7,613 nucleotides of DNA from Thermococci archaeon (lineage in GTDB: Archaea; Methanobacteriota_B; Thermococci; Thermococcales; Thermococcaceae), in contig QMUI01000035.1 in NCBI GenBank assembly GCA_003660485.1, forward strand, positions 1 to 7,613. The letters are read 5' to 3'. The notes beneath the pieces were generated by a model. The model had not been told where the DNA came from, made no database searches, and worked only from the letters and a program-made list of their open reading frames with translations. Made by a program: the position numbers and the translations under genes. Each line of letters opens with the position of its first letter. Position 1 is the first letter of the stretch. This document shows positions 5,529 to 7,613 of the stretch, piece after piece.

Positions 5529-6893
5529 TTACTTGGAGTGCTTCTTGAGAAGGGCAATATAACTGAGAAATGTTCCAGTTGAAATTGTATCTCCAAGTCC
5601 AACCGTTGAAACTGGGTTTGGAACTAGCCTTGTGGGCACGACAACAACCTTATACTCCCTCATCCTGAGTTTCCTCTTCGCCTCTTCGAACCTTAGCCTA
5701 ATGTAATCACTCCTCTCATTGAAAGGAACCTTGAGTCCAACTTCATAGTCCTCCGGCTTCGTTATATCTCCGAGGGACGCCCTTGTCGCGGCCAAGATTG
5801 CTCCAAACTCTAGGCTTTTTGCAAGCTCCTCCTCACTTAGGGGGTTATCCCTGTGGGTTATGTACATAAGGTAGTAGATCGTGTGGACCTGAAGTACCTC
5901 GAAGTTGAGCTCGTCGAGTATTATCATTCCACCTAGGATTGCATCTTCAATCCTATTGTACGTGAATATCCTATCCGCGAGATCCCTATAGCCGAGAACG
6001 CTGAGTATGTATGCAATCTCAGCTTCGTCCATTCCAACGCTGTCAACGAGCGGGAATACGTTTGTCACTACTTTCTTTCTAAGCTTCCTGTCTTGGATTG
6101 AGGCAAACTCCACGTGAACCTTTATGTCGGCCTCTTTGAGGGCCATTATATCTTCCTTCGCCTTCCTCAAATAGTAGTTCGCGTCCTTTCCATCCGAGTA
6201 CTGGAGCCTTAATCCCTGGTACCCGGAGAGGATTGCCCCATCAACTTGCCTGCCTATCTCGGGGAGGAAGGGCCTGAGCTCATCTTTAGTTTCGATCCTG
6301 CTTATGCTCTCGAACCTCGAAGACACTATAAACCTTCCGGAGTGGGGAACCTCTATAACTTCGTCCCCAAGCTTGAACTTCATTCCCTTCCTGAACTCGA
6401 AGATCCTGTTGACCTTAAGGGGATCCCCCTCCCTGTATGCCTCTTGGATCGGCTTTAACTTAAGCTTTCCATCCTCAACTACTGGGTATAAGACACCTTT
6501 TCGGAAGAGTTCTGCTAGCCTCTTTGGCAGGAACGGGGTATATGCTATGACCTTTTTTACCTTTAACCCGGCCATTAAGTTGGCTATTATTCCGGCCTGC
6601 CCCCCTATCCTCTCCATATCGTACTTGAACGTCTCATCAAACCACCTGTGCATCTCCTCATTTGTTAGGGGAACGGCCATGGGTTTTCCAGTCTTGAGGG
6701 CATGTATTAGCCTTGCAACGAAGTCTAATGGTTCTTTAATTTCCCTAGGATATTCTTCAATTCTCCTCCTGATTTCATCTGCTCCAAAAGAGTCAATTAA
6801 GTTTTGGACGATTCCAGCTCTTAAATTCACTATAGCATCAACGTTAGCGTTGTACGCTGTATACGCGCTAAGCTTCCTTACTTCCTCGAGCAT
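5529..6893 (-). CDS. pfkC: ADP-dependent phosphofructokinase
   Basis: This enzyme phosphorylates fructose 6-phosphate with ADP instead of ATP, in the modified Embden-Meyerhof pathway of Thermococcales. The 454-residue length is typical. Ribokinase-fold marks are the N-terminal YNANVDAI (14-21), the glycine motif RIGGQAGIIAN (95-105), VEFAS (261-265), DSVGMDEAE (284-292) with metal-related Glu290, and the C-terminal NPVSTVGLGDTIS (426-438) with catalytic base Asp435. The N-terminal and central sequence matches the PFK rather than the glucokinase member as I know them (for example EYPREIKEPLDFVARL at 47-62). ATG at 6893 has AGGTGA (6905-6900) six bases upstream. It is the first gene of the minus-strand cluster, ahead of moeA, and divergent from truB. 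Some archaeal homologues also phosphorylate glucose, so a bifunctional role cannot be excluded. Confidence 0.95.
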   Translation of the reverse strand: MLEEVRKLSAYTAYNANVDAIVNLRAGIVQNLIDSFGADEIRRRIEEYPREIKEPLDFVARLIHALKTGKPMAVPLTNEEMHRWFDETFKYDMERIGGQAGIIANLMAGLKVKKVIAYTPFLPKRLAELFRKGVLYPVVEDGKLKLKPIQEAYREGDPLKVNRIFEFRKGMKFKLGDEVIEVPHSGRFIVSSRFESISRIETKDELRPFLPEIGRQVDGAILSGYQGLRLQYSDGKDANYYLRKAKEDIMALKEADIKVHVEFASIQDRKLRKKVVTNVFPLVDSVGMDEAEIAYILSVLGYRDLADRIFTYNRIEDAILGGMIILDELNFEVLQVHTIYYLMYITHRDNPLSEEELAKSLEFGAILAATRASLGDITKPEDYEVGLKVPFNERSDYIRLRFEEAKRKLRMREYKVVVVPTRLVPNPVSTVGLGDTISTGTFLSYIALLKKHSK

Positions 6894-6940
6894 GATATAT
6901 CACCTACAGTGTTATTTAATCACAAGACAATCGTGCAATC

Positions 6941-6950
6941 CTTTAAAAAA
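6941..6950 (-). promoter_or_regulatory. Candidate pfkC promoter in the divergent intergenic region
   Basis: On the minus strand AAAAAG followed by TTTTTTAAAG (6950-6941) resembles BRE plus TATA. It predicts a start near 6920 and a leader of about 25 bases carrying the AGGTGA site. An alternative is the near-symmetric TTTATAAA at 6964-6971, which would give a leader of about 50 bases. Confidence 0.35.
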
Positions 6951-6963
6951 CTTTTTCAACTCA

Positions 6964-6971
6964 TTTATAAA
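6964..6971 (+). promoter_or_regulatory. Candidate TATA box of truB
   Basis: TTTATAAA is the best TATA match ahead of truB. Transcription would start near 6993, leaving about 14 leader bases that include GGTGAGG at 6997-7003. The box is almost symmetric, so it could in principle also serve pfkC on the other strand. Confidence 0.5.
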
Positions 6972-7006
6972 GTAGGGTGCCGAGAAGTGTCCAGTTGGTG
7001 AGGCTC

Positions 7007-7613
7007 ATGGCGAGGGATGAAGTTAGGAGAATTCTTCCCGCTGATATTAAGAGGGAAGTGCTCATCAAGGATGAGAAAGCTGAAACCAATCCAAAGTGGG
7101 GCTTTCCTCCGGACAAGAGACCTATAGAGTTACACATGCAGTTTGGAGTTATAAACTTGGATAAACCTCCAGGACCAACGAGTCACGAGGTCGTTGCTTG
7201 GATAAAGAAGTTATTCAACTTGGAGAAGGCGGGCCACGGTGGAACATTGGATCCTAAGGTAAGTGGAGTCCTGCCCGTAGCTTTAGAAAAGGCAACAAGG
7301 GTAGTTCAGGCCTTACTTCCGGCTGGAAAGGAGTACGTAGCTTTGATGCACCTCCACGGTGACGTTCCGGAGGATAAGATAATCAGGGTGATGAAGGAGT
7401 TTGAGGGTGAGATAATCCAGAGGCCTCCCCTTAGGAGTGCAGTCAAGAGGAGGCTGAGGACTAGGAAGGTTTACTACATAGAGATACTTGAAATTGAGGG
7501 AAGGGACGTGCTGTTCAGGGTTGGAGTGGAGGCTGGAACTTACATAAGATCACTGATTCACCACATAGGGCTAGCTTTGGGGGTTGGAGCTCACATGGCC
7601 GAGCTTAGGAGAA
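7007..7613 (+). CDS. truB: tRNA/rRNA pseudouridine synthase Cbf5 (TruB family), 5' part
   Basis: Archaeal Cbf5 is the catalytic subunit of H/ACA guide RNPs (with Nop10, Gar1 and L7Ae), making pseudouridine in rRNA, and it also modifies U55 of tRNA. About 202 codons are in the window; the rest, including the expected C-terminal PUA domain, lies beyond the right edge. Visible are the N-terminal archaeal extension MARDEVRRILPADIKRE, GVINLDKPPGPTSHEVV (47-63), the catalytic loop GHGGTLDPKVSG (76-87) with nucleophile Asp82, RPPLRSAVKRRLRTRKVYY (about 145-163) and the GTYIRSLIHHIG motif. ATG at 7007 is chosen because GGTGAGG (6997-7003) lies three bases upstream; the in-frame GTG at 6998 is inside that site and would add three residues. 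It is divergent from pfkC. Confidence 0.97.
   Translation, partial: MARDEVRRILPADIKREVLIKDEKAETNPKWGFPPDKRPIELHMQFGVINLDKPPGPTSHEVVAWIKKLFNLEKAGHGGTLDPKVSGVLPVALEKATRVVQALLPAGKEYVALMHLHGDVPEDKIIRVMKEFEGEIIQRPPLRSAVKRRLRTRKVYYIEILEIEGRDVLFRVGVEAGTYIRSLIHHIGLALGVGAHMAELRR

Noticed and set aside
5486..5602. Longer moeA start at 5602 (39 extra residues)
   Set aside because: The extension overlaps the pfkC coding end, lacks MoeA similarity, and a ribosome-binding site sits directly before the TTG at 5485.
5529..6893. Calling this gene ADP-dependent glucokinase
   Set aside because: The N-terminal and central motifs agree with the phosphofructokinase member; the glucokinase member differs in these segments as I know it. 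Bifunctionality remains possible.
7014..7084. GGATGA...CTGA...GGATGA...CTGA pattern at the start of truB as a second C/D-box RNA
   Set aside because: The C-like boxes lack the conserved U (RUGAUGA), the first guide would be too long (about 20 nt), and the sequence is explained by conserved Cbf5 coding.

Overview
The window reads as chromosome of a hyperthermophilic euryarchaeon of the genus Pyrococcus. The main evidence is gene content: an ADP-dependent phosphofructokinase, an archaeal Cbf5/TruB, an RNase HII ending in a PCNA-binding peptide and a MoeA-type cofactor gene. A 29-bp CRISPR repeat of the GTTTCC...GGAAAG kind, GGTGA/GGAGG ribosome-binding sites, short archaeal TATA-like boxes and a C/D-box guide RNA gene agree with this. 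The species is not fixed; the proteins look close to, but not identical with, the well-known Pyrococcus species as I remember them.

Layout. Bases 1-274 are the trailer end of a CRISPR array that continues off the left edge: four repeats, the last decayed at its 3' end, and one spacer of 66 bp instead of 37-38 bp. Bases 275-370 hold no gene but contain a probable repeat relic. Bases 371-466 carry a promoter and a complete C/D-box sRNA gene with C, D', C' and D boxes. Bases 531-2810 are a tightly packed plus-strand operon: an ABC-3-type metal transporter ATPase, its permease and RNase HII (rnhB). Facing it, and overlapping the end of rnhB by 33 bp, is a minus-strand cluster read from 6893 down to 2778: pfkC, moeA, then a polytopic GT-C (PMT-like) glycosyltransferase. 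A 113-bp divergent intergenic region separates pfkC from truB/cbf5, which runs off the right edge.

Functional reading. The genes are mostly housekeeping and do not form one obvious pathway. PfkC belongs to the modified ADP-dependent glycolysis of Thermococcales. MoeA inserts Mo or W into the pterin cofactor, which tungsten enzymes such as GAPOR need in the same sugar pathway. The membrane glycosyltransferase probably acts on surface proteins or lipids. RNase HII removes RNA from DNA at PCNA. Cbf5 and the C/D sRNA both belong to RNA-guided RNA modification (pseudouridylation and 2'-O-methylation). No cas genes and no metal-binding protein for the ABC transporter are present.

The least ordinary region is the first 470 bases: the decayed CRISPR end, its double-length spacer that reads as coding sequence, the repeat relic, and the sRNA gene directly behind it. 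I do not see evidence for a wholly new multi-gene system.
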